Below are positions 1 through 10,510 of a stretch of 64,000 nucleotides of DNA, piece after piece. The notes beneath the pieces are model-generated. The model was given only the letters and a program-made list of their open reading frames with translations, was not told where the DNA came from and searched no databases. Source of the DNA: JBQTGK01 sp052400665 (GTDB taxonomy: Bacteria; Bacteroidota; Bacteroidia; Bacteroidales; Marinifilaceae); assembly GCA_052400665.1 (NCBI GenBank), contig JBQTGK010000010.1; one strand, written 5' to 3'. The stretch's first letter is position 1; every line of letters begins with the position of its first letter. The position numbers and the translations under genes were made by a program.

Positions 1-223
1 TTTCGTGATTATTCTAGATCAGGTAATCTCCAAATCCTCACAATCAAGCTGCAAAAAATATCCCGAACCATAATTACTCCACGATTAGCTCGATCTCATG
101 ATTTTCCCAAAATCAAACATTCCCATAATCTTTTAAATCATGGTTCCGACATTTTTAACAAGTGTGAATTTATAAACAATAATGCTTAAACAAAATAATT
201 TTAGAACATAGCTAAGGAACATA
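1..223. other. AT-rich flank left of the CRISPR array
   Basis: No ORF or RNA gene is recognisable here. The stretch ends exactly at the first repeat. If the array is read on the + strand this is where a transcriptional leader would lie, but I see no clear TAnnTTTG element in it. It may instead be the trailer end. Confidence 0.4.
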
Positions 224-3200
224 GTTGTGATTTGCTTACAAAATGTATCTTTGATGTGTTAACTTACAACGTTCAGAAAGTATTGGAGTACTTCGGGCCT
301 GTTGTGATTTGCTTACAAAATGTATCTTTGATGTGTTAACTTACAACTTGAAACGACGGCAGCGGTTGTGGCACCTCGTTGTGATTTGCTTACAAAATGT
401 ATCTTTGATGTGTTGACTTACAACGATATGTTTGCAGGTGATTTCGATATTGGGGTTGTGATTTGCTTACAAAATGTATCTTTGATGTGTTGACTTACAA
501 CCATGCGGATAAGCTTTTGAACGAAATCAATGTTGTGATTTGCTTACAAAATGTATCTTTGATGTGTTGACTTACAACAAATCTTCCTTCTTCACTTTTA
601 CTTCGCCAGTTGTGATTTGCTTACAAAATGTATCTTTGATGTGTTGACTTACAACTTTGCAGGGATTAGAAGAAGAAATTAAGAAGTTGTGATTTGCTTA
701 CAAAATGTATCTTTGATGTGTTGACTTACAACCCAACCAACATACTAGCCGATCTGAAAACTGTTGTGATTTGCTTACAAAATGTATCTTTGATGTGTTG
801 ACTTACAACGTGTTGCATTTACATTCATTAAGGTTGTGTGTTGTGATTTGCTTACAAAATGTATCTTTGATGTGTTGACTTACAACAGAAAACTTTTTCG
901 AAGTGTTAGGGCATGGGTTGTGATTTGCTTACAAAATGTATCTTTGATGTGTTGACTTACAACAGGGGAAATAAAAACGATTGAAAAGGCTATGTTGTGA
1001 TTTGCTTACAAAATGTATCTTTGATGTGTTGACTTACAACAAAGAGAGTTCTAGAATTATTCAAGAATTGTTGTGATTTGCTTACAAAATGTATCTTTGA
1101 TGTGTTGACTTACAACCGGAATTAAGGAGAATTGAGGATATTGAGGGTTGTGATTTGCTTACAAAATGTATCTTTGATGTGTTGACTTACAACGCCGTGT
1201 ACATTGTCATACGTGGCTCCGTAGTTGTGATTTGCTTACAAAATGTATCTTTGATGTGTTGACTTACAACTTCCCTGTGTTTTCAAATACAGCCTTGACT
1301 GTTGTGATTTGCTTACAAAATGTATCTTTGATGTGTTGACTTACAACCCCACTCAGGATTATTGATTCTATTCTTAAGTTGTGATTTGCTTACAAAATGT
1401 ATCTTTGATGTGTTGACTTACAACTGAAAAACATATAAATACAACTTTATCACAGTTGTGATTTGCTTACAAAATGTATCTTTGATGTGTTGACTTACAA
1501 CGGTACATCAGAAAGCAATCCTGTTGCTGATGTTGTGATTTGCTTACAAAATGTATCTTTGATGTGTTGACTTACAACATCCCGAATAGACGGCATTCAC
1601 AAATTCACGTTGTGATTTGCTTACAAAATGTATCTTTGATGTGTTGACTTACAACCGAAACAATTAACGAAGGTGTTGCAAGTAAGTTGTGATTTGCTTA
1701 CAAAATGTATCTTTGATGTGTTGACTTACAACTATCAAATTATTCAATCTTTACAATTGGTTGTTGTGATTTGCTTACAAAATGTATCTTTGATGTGTTG
1801 ACTTACAACAGCGTATGAAGAAATAATTGCAAAGAGTTGGTTGTGATTTGCTTACAAAATGTATCTTTGATGTGTTGACTTACAACTGATTGTGTTGTAA
1901 ATAATTCCCATCCATTGTTGTGATTTGCTTACAAAATGTATCTTTGATGTGTTGACTTACAACATAAGGTGTGCAGCATCGAAAAACAATCGCGTTGTGA
2001 TTTGCTTACAAAATGTATCTTTGATGTGTTGACTTACAACGATTTACGATGATTCGTTAGGTGATTCTTGTTGTGATTTGCTTACAAAATGTATCTTTGA
2101 TGTGTTGACTTACAACAATACTTGATGCTTCTATTTGATTTGCCAAGTTGTGATTTGCTTACAAAATGTATCTTTGATGTGTTGACTTACAACCAACGGA
2201 ATTAAAAGTGCATGAGTTATCAAGTTGTGATTTGCTTACAAAATGTATCTTTGATGTGTTGACTTACAACTTTGCTCTCATGTTAAAAAACCGGATGTTT
2301 GTTGTGATTTGCTTACAAAATGTATCTTTGATGTGTTGACTTACAACTTGGTTATTGTTGATGAGGTTCACAAGCAAGTTGTGATTTGCTTACAAAATGT
2401 ATCTTTGATGTGTTGACTTACAACTGCATTACAGGGGCTAACATTGGTGCCATTGTTGTGATTTGCTTACAAAATGTATCTTTGATGTGTTGACTTACAA
2501 CTCGCCTGTGGAGAAGTAGAATCAGTACTAGGTTGTGATTTGCTTACAAAATGTATCTTTGATGTGTTGACTTACAACAATAAAAGTAATTAGAAATAAT
2601 AAAGAACTGTTGTGATTTGCTTACAAAATGTATCTTTGATGTGTTGACTTACAACTAGAAAAGGAATATTTTGCACACCATCACGGTTGTGATTTGCTTA
2701 CAAAATGTATCTTTGATGTGTTGACTTACAACCTGGTATCCCGAATCAGTCGTTAACTATTGGTTGTGATTTGCTTACAAAATGTATCTTTGATGTGTTG
2801 ACTTACAACAACATTTGGAATTTGGGCTTGTCCGGCATTGTTGTGATTTGCTTACAAAATGTATCTTTGATGTGTTGACTTACAACTTCGTTGAAAAAAT
2901 AGATTTTGATTTGGAGGTTGTGATTTGCTTACAAAATGTATCTTTGATGTGTTGACTTACAACTTTTTCGTTTGTTAGTAAATAGATGTAGAAGTTGTGA
3001 TTTGCTTACAAAATGTATCTTTGATGTGTTGACTTACAACTTTTGTGCGTTCGGTAACCTCTCCAAATAGGTTGTGATTTGCTTACAAAATGTATCTTTG
3101 ATGTGTTGACTTACAACAAAATGGTTTTGGATATCCTTGTAGGTATCGTTGTGATTTGCTTACAAAATGTATCTTTGATGTGTTGACTTACAACATCTTC

Positions 3201-3887
3201 GAAATAAGGAAGTTTAAATACTAAGTTGTGATTTGCTTACAAAATGTATCTTTGATGTGTTGACTTACAACAGAATTAAAATAGGTCGATTGGCAGTTAA
3301 GGTTGTGATTTGCTTACAAAATGTATCTTTGATGTGTTGACTTACAACTCGTAGGTTTTAAATGTTTCTGTAAAGATAGTTGTGATTTGCTTACAAAATG
3401 TATCTTTGATGTGTTGACTTACAACAGTCATTTCAACCTGGGAACACAAAGAAGTGTTGTGATTTGCTTACAAAATGTATCTTTGATGTGTTGACTTACA
3501 ACCGTAGGCGGGTTGTCCGTTTGGCTTGTTTGGTTGTGATTTGCTTACAAAATGTATCTTTGATGTGTTGACTTACAACAAAGGCGGTATTTCCGAAAGA
3601 ACAAAGCCAGTTGTGATTTGCTTACAAAATGTATCTTTGATGTGTTGACTTACAACTTTAAAATCTCGTGTTGGTATCTACACACAGTTGTGATTTGCTT
3701 ACAAAATGTATCTTTGATGTGTTGACTTACAACCAGAAGCTTACGCCGATCACGGAATACGAAGTTGTGATTTGCTTACAAAATGTATCTTTGATGTGTT
3801 GACTTACAACTCATAAACCAGGCACCGACGATGGCGATGTGTTGTGATTTGCTTACAAAATGTATCTTTGATGTGTTGACTTACAAC
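224..3887 (+). CRISPR. Type II-C CRISPR array, 48 repeats and 47 spacers
   Basis: I counted 48 copies of a 47-nt repeat that begins GTTGTGATTTGCTTACAAAA and ends GTTGACTTACAAC, starting at 224, 301, 378 and so on to 3841. Spacers are 30 nt except two of 29 nt (1041-1069 and 2041-2069). The repeats look identical except that the first two (224-270, 301-347) carry A instead of G at repeat position 38. The + strand is the likely crRNA strand: the tracrRNA anti-repeat at 9558-9580 is the reverse complement of repeat positions 2-24, and related Bacteroidota II-C repeats as I recall them begin with GTTGTG. All spacers appear unique, and none obviously matches the rest of the window by eye. The length and uniformity suggest an active or recently active array. 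Confidence 0.99.
246..253 (+). promoter_or_regulatory. Repeat-embedded -7 element TATCTTTG (first of 48)
   Basis: Repeat positions 23-30 read TATCTTTG, an exact match to the Bacteroidota -7 consensus TAnnTTTG. A TTG at repeat positions 2-4 lies 18 nt upstream, within the reported 17-23 nt spacing for the TTG/-33 box. The element recurs in every repeat, and predicted starts fall near repeat position 36, just before each spacer. That it works as a promoter is inference; the motif match is seen directly. Confidence 0.5.
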
Positions 3888-3918
3888 CTATCAAAGAAAA
3901 GAAGCTTACAGTCAGCTA

Positions 3919-3940
3919 GTTGTAAAACGCATTAGAAATG
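3919..3940 (+). repeat. Possible degenerate terminal CRISPR repeat fragment
   Basis: After the last full repeat there are 31 nt of spacer-sized sequence (3888-3918). A 22-nt stretch then begins GTTGT and ends AAATG and matches the first 22 nt of the repeat at about 15 positions. It may be a decayed terminal repeat, which would mark the right end as the trailer. Chance similarity cannot be excluded. Confidence 0.35.
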
Positions 3941-3972
3941 AAAAAACCGAGGCCTTTGGGCTTCGGTTTTTC
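3941..3972. terminator. Bidirectional terminator between array and cas2
   Basis: CCGAGGCC (3947-3954) pairs with GGCTTCGG (3959-3966), with one G-U and a 4-nt loop. An A-run precedes it and a T-run follows it, so it can terminate both the + strand array transcript and the minus-strand cas operon. Confidence 0.8.
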
Positions 3973-4017
3973 TTTTTGCGCTCGTTTTTTTGATTCTGTT
4001 TATATTACAAATTGAAC

Positions 4018-4050
4018 AGATTGCTTCGTCGTTCCTCCTCGCAATGACAG
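4018..4050. repeat. REP-like intergenic element
   Basis: The stretch contains ATTGC...GCAAT ends around a CTTCGTCGTTCCTCCTC core. On the minus strand it reads GTCATTGCGAGGAGGAACGA and onward, a form I recall as a common dispersed palindromic repeat in many bacterial genomes. Only one copy is visible in this window, so assignment rests on recall rather than on local repetition. Confidence 0.45.
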
Positions 4051-4072
4051 TAAAAAATTAAGCAAAGCCGTA

Positions 4073-5306
<1,234 letters not shown>

Positions 5307-5344
5307 GATGATTTATTTTGATTTCACATACTCATTTCCAATTT

Positions 5345-8300
5345 TTATTTTTGATAAACTTCTTCTCCCACATATATTACTCTTCCTAAATGATCTAACC
5401 TAATTTTTACTACCCCTTCAAGATATGGAAGACTTTTAATCATCTTATATGAACAATCTTTTAATTCTTTTTTATCTAAAATCTGACTTTCGAGATGATG
5501 TCTAAACACATAATCTCTAACAGCACTTTTTCCATAAACTACTTTCGAAAACTTCTGAACCCTAAACAAATGCTTCGAAATCACCACTGCCTGCTTCTCA
5601 TCCATTAAATCAATTTTATTTGGATCGAAACCATCAGCAGGAAACACAAACATTTCATTTTGTTTCATGGTAAACAGAAACTGCCAGCCTTCTTTCTTTT
5701 TATAATCGTAATCAATAACAGAAACCCCTGCATTTACCCTTGCTACAGCTTCATAGAATGAAACTACGACATCTTGCAAGTTTCCTTCTGAATCCCTGTA
5801 AATAGCCACATGATGATTATTTCCCGTACTTACAAAATCAACAGGTTTGGTTTTTCCCTCTGTATCTAATATCACATTACCTTTGTGATCTTTTTGATCA
5901 TGTAATGCTTCTGCATTTTTCACGCCTGATATACTAACTCGTTTAATTTCTATACCTGCTTCCTTATTCATCCAAATTGGATTCTTTTCAAGATTGGAAA
6001 ATGCTTCTTTAGCATTTCCTCCATATTGTTCCAATCTAGTTTTCAGAATTCTTTTAATTCCTTCATCAATTACCTTATCTAGCTTTAAATCTGGTCCAAT
6101 TTCCTTTCTAATTGTATAATTCTCTTCTACTACATGAACTTTTACCTTTTCAGGTACTTGTTCCTGTTTTGAAATATCTGTGAAAACAGGATTTTTGGAT
6201 ATTGTGTTCTTGCCAGAAAAAGCCTTTTTAGGATCATTACCGAATTCAGCCAAGCGTCTTAAAATAGCATCTTTGTATTTAGGCTTACATACTTTTAATG
6301 CCATTTCAAAAGTCATTTTAGAACCCAGTTTCTCTTCCTTTGCTCCTTGTTCAATAATTCTGCTATATACTGTTTCTTTATGCAATTGCCCGCGCGGAGT
6401 CAACTGAACTTTTTTAATGGATTCTCCTCCTTTTTTATAATAATTCACATTCTGAGTTACCACCTTATTTTTGGCTTTAAACGAGATCAGCACTTGCTCT
6501 AAGTGGTTTTTGGCTTCTTGTCTAAAATTGCGCATTGGTGATTTAAATACACGTTTACTGTTACCAGAGCTTGTTTCACGTAACTCAGTAATTTTTTTTC
6601 GTATTCCATATAAATCACTTTGGGTATTACGCGATGCATGCAGATTATTCAGATACTGAACATGCGAATGAGAAGTAAAAGCAACAGTTAAGGCATCCAT
6701 AGCATGATGACGATGATCATTACGCTTGGTCCAATCTTTAATTACCAATACTTTTTGATCATCCTTTCTCTCTTGTTCTTCTGTTAATCCTAAAGCTTTG
6801 TATTTAGGTAAATTCAATTCCTTCATTACATTTACCAAACCCCAATCCTCACGCAAACGATCAGTAATACTTCCGGAAGTAGAATTTACAGTTCGAATTA
6901 CCTCCATTAGCATTTGCTTGGCTTTTTTGGCAATGTATTGACTGTTTCTAAGATCACGTTCTATAAAATCTTGAGGTAAATCTGCTTCTTTCATCAATAA
7001 CTTCTCATACTTGCCCTTACTAATCCCTTTTACCTGTTTAGTATTGTGTGTTTTTAACCAAGCTGCATATAAGCTTTCTACCCTTTGCTTGTAATCTGGT
7101 AAATCAGAATGATATTTTTCGGTAATAAAATCAAGGGCAGTAGAATCATCTTTATCCAAATTCACTTCCCGATAGGCAAGGGTTTTATTGGTAAAGGAAT
7201 CGTCAAATAATTTTGCTTTAGGGATGATGTGCTCAATATCAATGTCTTTTGAAAACAATTGAGTTGGTGCAATATAACGATTGGTAAAAACCGTCTTATA
7301 ACCTATTTCGCTTAGTTCCTGATACAAACGATACTTAATTATATCATTTCTCGTTGGATTTGGTAAATTATATGGCGCTTTGCGAAGAATTTTAACAATT
7401 TCTTCATTTCTGCGTTTGGCATCATTAATCCCTTGGGTCATACGTTTGCGTTCGTCTGCATTTTTTTTCAGTTCGCGAGCCAATTCAACCCTTACTTCAT
7501 CGGGCTTTCCATACACCTCAATCACTTGGTTTACCAAATTTACCATTTGGTTCAAAATCTTTTCAACCACAGGATTTCGCAAGCTATTTTTTGGCAGTAA
7601 CTTCAACTGGTTCTTCAGTTCTCTACTTGCTAACTCTTCTGCATTTAATGAATGTGAATGATTATATCCTGCTTTTTCGCAAGCTTCAGAATACAAAAGC
7701 CCTTCTTTCAAATAAGGATATATTTTTTTGATTGCTCTTGCACTCAAATTTCCATAATCCTGTTGCAAATTCAAATTAGCTAGCATAGAAGCATACTCAG
7801 GTTTAAAACCAAAATCCTTATGTAATTTCTTTTTTAAAGCAACTGCAGAATTTCCATATATAAATTGATCTTCCTCAGATATTTTATCGTCATCTTCAAC
7901 AGAATAAATCAAATGCCATAACAGGTAAGCTGCTTGCTTATCGAAAGCATTTCCTTTTACCTGTGCATCAAAATGCAATAAGTCTGCCGATAGACCTATT
8001 TCCGGAAATATTGCCTCCAATTCACTATTAATTTCTCCAGCAGTTTTCTTTGCCCAATCAAAGCCATACCCCTCAAAATCAGCAATCATCTGAAATGTAT
8101 TATATAATTGCTGATTGGTTGTATTGCCCGATAAGCCATCCTTATAATTCAGTTTCCACTCCTTTTTAGATAAACCCAAAAGTTTTAAAACCTGATCTGA
8201 TGTAAAGTCACCTCTAACATTCAATTCTTCAAACAGCAACTCCCTTTCTTTATCGTCTAACTTTCTTTTTTCTCTGTTTTTCTGATTTTGTATTTCAATA

Positions 8301-9514
8301 CTATTTACCAGGCAAAGAATTTTAAATTCCTGAAACAATGGAGACGATTTTGGTATCGCTTTGTGCTGCTTTTCAAATTCACAATTACTTATTAAATGCT
8401 TTTGTGATTTGAGTTTCCTTTGGTAAAAAATAATAACATCTCTTACCTCTTCTTTTAAATCTGCTGTCAATTCAGAATGATATTGTGCCTGAGTTTCCCA
8501 GATCTGTTCAAACTCATCCAAATAATCCTGGCGATAGAACACTTTATTTTTTAAGCTGGTATGAAAATTCTCCTGTAATTTTCGATACAAATTTTGCCCA
8601 ACAGTTTCTTTGTTAAAACGCAACTCTTTGCTTCTATCACTAATTGCACCTAAATAACCACTTGATTGATTTAAATTATTATTGATTTCTACTAATACAT
8701 AAGCAACAATTTCTATTGGCAATTTTTGATTTACAGCATCAGCTCTCCATTGATAATGTTGTAATCTTTTTTCTTCTCTTTTTCCTTTATTTTCAGCAGT
8801 ATAAATTTCGTGAATAGCTAAAAATAGTTTTCTACTATTTTGCAAACCTTGTCCTTCCAGTTTCTTATAGAACTCATCGTTTAAAATTTCAGGATAAAAT
8901 TGCTTCTGAAAATCCCACACTTTATCAAACTCTAATCTCAAATCGGAGCGATAGAAGTCTGGAATATACTTTCTTCCTTCTTTTAATATATTCAACACAT
9001 ACTGTCCAGGAGTAAGTTCATTATCATACAGTTCTTTTGCAACAGACATTCCATCTATCACACTCCCTTCCTCTTCATTTTTTGCCTTTCGGCTACTTCT
9101 GTAACCTCTCTTTTTATTAATTGCAAACAATACTCTGGCAAAATCTTCTAGTTCTATTCTTTCACTTGCAGATTTTGATCGTAAATGCCAGGTTTCATGT
9201 GTTGTGAAATTTCCATCTTCAGTTAAAATAGTATCTTCAGTTATAACACCTGATTTTAATAGAAGCTCTTTGAGATTTTTTCTTCTTTGTTTGTAGCGTT
9301 GCAAATTTCTTCTGGCACCACGTTTTAACGTTCTGTCTGCATTTACCGATAAAGGGTTTCCCTTTTCAAAATCAGTTTGTTCGTCTGTACTTAGAGGATT
9401 AACACGAACACCTAACTTAATAATTTCAGATTTTTCATGTTCACTCTCTGCTTCATTTACCAAAGCCCAACCAATGGATGTTGTTCCCAAATCAAGTCCT
9501 AGTATTTTTTTCAT
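5345..9514 (-). CDS. cas9: CRISPR-associated endonuclease Cas9 (type II-C)
   Basis: Cas9 is the RNA-guided DNA endonuclease of the locus, using crRNA from the array at 224-3887 and the tracrRNA at about 9558-9643. All nuclease motifs are present in the 1389-aa protein. RuvC-I is ILGLDLGTTSIGWALVNE with D8. An arginine-rich bridge helix (RTLKRGARRNLQRYKQRRKN) lies around residues 60-80. RuvC-II (DEVRVELARE) is near 675, the HNH site (DIEHIIPKAKLFDDSFTNK) near 762, and RuvC-III (DHRHHAMDALT) near 938. The length suits the large Bacteroidota II-C proteins. The C-terminal PAM-interacting region is long, and I cannot predict the PAM. ATG at 9512-9514 is used because the RuvC-I motif starts at once. 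No minus-strand TAnnTTTG element is evident just upstream. No frameshift or lost catalytic residue is seen, so interference should be functional. Confidence 0.98.
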   Translation of the reverse strand: MKKILGLDLGTTSIGWALVNEAESEHEKSEIIKLGVRVNPLSTDEQTDFEKGNPLSVNADRTLKRGARRNLQRYKQRRKNLKELLLKSGVITEDTILTEDGNFTTHETWHLRSKSASERIELEDFARVLFAINKKRGYRSSRKAKNEEEGSVIDGMSVAKELYDNELTPGQYVLNILKEGRKYIPDFYRSDLRLEFDKVWDFQKQFYPEILNDEFYKKLEGQGLQNSRKLFLAIHEIYTAENKGKREEKRLQHYQWRADAVNQKLPIEIVAYVLVEINNNLNQSSGYLGAISDRSKELRFNKETVGQNLYRKLQENFHTSLKNKVFYRQDYLDEFEQIWETQAQYHSELTADLKEEVRDVIIFYQRKLKSQKHLISNCEFEKQHKAIPKSSPLFQEFKILCLVNSIEIQNQKNREKRKLDDKERELLFEELNVRGDFTSDQVLKLLGLSKKEWKLNYKDGLSGNTTNQQLYNTFQMIADFEGYGFDWAKKTAGEINSELEAIFPEIGLSADLLHFDAQVKGNAFDKQAAYLLWHLIYSVEDDDKISEEDQFIYGNSAVALKKKLHKDFGFKPEYASMLANLNLQQDYGNLSARAIKKIYPYLKEGLLYSEACEKAGYNHSHSLNAEELASRELKNQLKLLPKNSLRNPVVEKILNQMVNLVNQVIEVYGKPDEVRVELARELKKNADERKRMTQGINDAKRRNEEIVKILRKAPYNLPNPTRNDIIKYRLYQELSEIGYKTVFTNRYIAPTQLFSKDIDIEHIIPKAKLFDDSFTNKTLAYREVNLDKDDSTALDFITEKYHSDLPDYKQRVESLYAAWLKTHNTKQVKGISKGKYEKLLMKEADLPQDFIERDLRNSQYIAKKAKQMLMEVIRTVNSTSGSITDRLREDWGLVNVMKELNLPKYKALGLTEEQERKDDQKVLVIKDWTKRNDHRHHAMDALTVAFTSHSHVQYLNNLHASRNTQSDLYGIRKKITELRETSSGNSKRVFKSPMRNFRQEAKNHLEQVLISFKAKNKVVTQNVNYYKKGGESIKKVQLTPRGQLHKETVYSRIIEQGAKEEKLGSKMTFEMALKVCKPKYKDAILRRLAEFGNDPKKAFSGKNTISKNPVFTDISKQEQVPEKVKVHVVEENYTIRKEIGPDLKLDKVIDEGIKRILKTRLEQYGGNAKEAFSNLEKNPIWMNKEAGIEIKRVSISGVKNAEALHDQKDHKGNVILDTEGKTKPVDFVSTGNNHHVAIYRDSEGNLQDVVVSFYEAVARVNAGVSVIDYDYKKKEGWQFLFTMKQNEMFVFPADGFDPNKIDLMDEKQAVVISKHLFRVQKFSKVVYGKSAVRDYVFRHHLESQILDKKELKDCSYKMIKSLPYLEGVVKIRLDHLGRVIYVGEEVYQK

Positions 9515-9523
9515 GGTAGTATG

Positions 9524-9554
9524 TTGTATATTTAATTTATTGTTTCTATTTTTG
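9524..9554 (+). promoter_or_regulatory. Predicted tracrRNA promoter
   Basis: TTG (9524-9526) is followed after 20 nt by TATTTTTG (9547-9554), a full match to the Bacteroidota TTG-N17-23-TAnnTTTG consensus on the + strand. The predicted start at about 9560 coincides with the start of the anti-repeat. Confidence 0.7.
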
Positions 9555-9557
9555 ATC

Positions 9558-9643
9558 TACATTTTGTAAGCAAATCACAATAAGGATTATTCCGTTGTGA
9601 AAACATTTAAGCCGCCTCGACTTTCCATTCGGGGCTTTTTTTA
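9558..9643 (+). ncRNA. tracrRNA of the type II-C system
   Basis: Positions 9558-9580 are a perfect 23-nt reverse complement of CRISPR repeat positions 2-24 (anti-repeat). A small nexus hairpin follows (AAGGATTATTCC region, with CACAA/TTGTG able to extend it), then a linker. The 3' end is an intrinsic terminator: GCCTCGA (9615-9621) pairs with TCGGGGC (9630-9636), followed by seven T. The RNA is about 85 nt. It is divergent from cas9 and starts only about 45 bp from the cas9 ATG, the usual place for II-C tracrRNA. Confidence 0.9.
9615..9643 (+). terminator. Intrinsic terminator of tracrRNA
   Basis: A 7-bp stem with one G-U pair and an 8-nt loop is followed directly by T7 (9637-9643). Confidence 0.85.
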
Positions 9644-10058
9644 TGCTTATATGTTTCATGAACTCGTTCAAAAAATTATATTGTAAATAAACATGTAAAA
9701 CGGCTTTTGTTGCTTTTTTTATGCCTGTTATTTTCCGAAGTACATTTCCAGCTATAAGTGTCCATAGCAACTATACAGGCTGTTTCGTACAGACAATCAA
9801 GGTAATTATGAGAAGTTGTAATCATTTTTTTAATTGTTATTATTGGCACTTGCTGTTAACAGTATCTAAATATATAAATTTTTTTTTATGATCCCTTCCC
9901 ACCCCAAAAAATCCCTTTGTAATACCCTAAAATAGCTTATCTCCTGAAAATGAAAACAGGAATAAGATTTTAATATCTTTGTAAAATCGTTACTGGATAA
10001 AAATAAAATACTACAATCCAAAAAACAGTAATAATCTGTCAAGTTATTTTAGGAAAAG
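9644..10058. other. Gene-free AT-rich region between tracrRNA and box array
   Basis: I find no credible coding sequence. A short open frame on the minus strand (9546-9770) overlaps the tracrRNA and is not convincing. A TATCTTTG on the + strand near 9974-9981 resembles a -7 element and could start a transcript that runs through the box array at 10064-10314. Confidence 0.4.
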
Positions 10059-10063
10059 TCAAT

Positions 10064-10314
10064 TTCCGTGACACGAGGTATCCTTTCCGTGACACGAGGT
10101 ACCCCTTCCGTGACAAGACCTTACCTCTTCCGTGACATAAAAAAGCTTTTCCGTGACAAGCTTTTGCTCTTCCGTGACACGCGGTGCCTCCTTCCGTGAC
10201 ACGATTTTCTTGTTCCGTGACACGATTTTTGCTTTCCGTGACAGCAAAAAGTTATTCCGTGACAGAGACTTTCTTATTCCGTGACATACGGAAGAGCAGG
10301 TTTGTGTCACGGAA
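10064..10314. repeat. Phased array of 11 TTCCGTGACA boxes plus one inverted copy
   Basis: Exact TTCCGTGACA occurs at 10064, 10085, 10106, 10128, 10149, 10170, 10192, 10213, 10234, 10255 and 10277, so spacing is always 21 or 22 bp, about two helical turns. The 11-12 bp between boxes varies, although some neighbours resemble each other (CGAGGTATCCT and CGAGGTACCCC). A perfectly inverted copy TGTCACGGAA closes the array at 10305-10314 and could pair with the last direct copy. A minus-strand open frame crosses the array, but the 22-bp steps shift the box between all three frames, so selection looks to act on DNA or RNA, not protein. Iteron-like protein binding sites are the simplest reading. The function is unknown. 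Confidence 0.9.
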
Positions 10315-10423
10315 GCCCTATTTTCACCAACGGAAACACAATGGCAGGTAACGCAAATAGTAACCTGTATAACTGAACATCTATTTTTAGATACGGAAAG
10401 CCTGCCTGGTGCAGCAAGCTAAC

Positions 10424-10456
10424 AAACAAAAAAAAGGGAAGCACTTCTGCTCCCCT
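10424..10456 (-). terminator. Terminator of the 250-aa gene
   Basis: AGGGAAGC (10435-10442) pairs with GCTCCCCT (10449-10456) with one mismatch and a 6-nt loop. On the minus strand it is followed by a T-rich tract (the + strand A-run at 10425-10435), downstream of the gene ending at 10511. Confidence 0.7.
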
Positions 10457-10510
10457 TACAAGTAACTACACAAAATAGTAATCATTATTACATCATTAAT
10501 TTAGAGACTC

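Noticed and set aside
224..3887. Self-targeting spacers
   Set aside because: By eye none of the spacers matches sequence elsewhere in the window. A whole-genome search would be needed to settle the matter.
9546..9770. 74-codon minus-strand frame upstream of cas9
   Set aside because: It overlaps the tracrRNA and its terminator completely and has no protein-like composition.
10059..10310. Open frame of 83 codons on the minus strand across the TTCCGTGACA array
   Set aside because: It is a by-product of the repeated boxes lacking stops. The 22-bp steps shift the box through frames (CHG, VTEE, VSRK), and no family or start context supports a protein.
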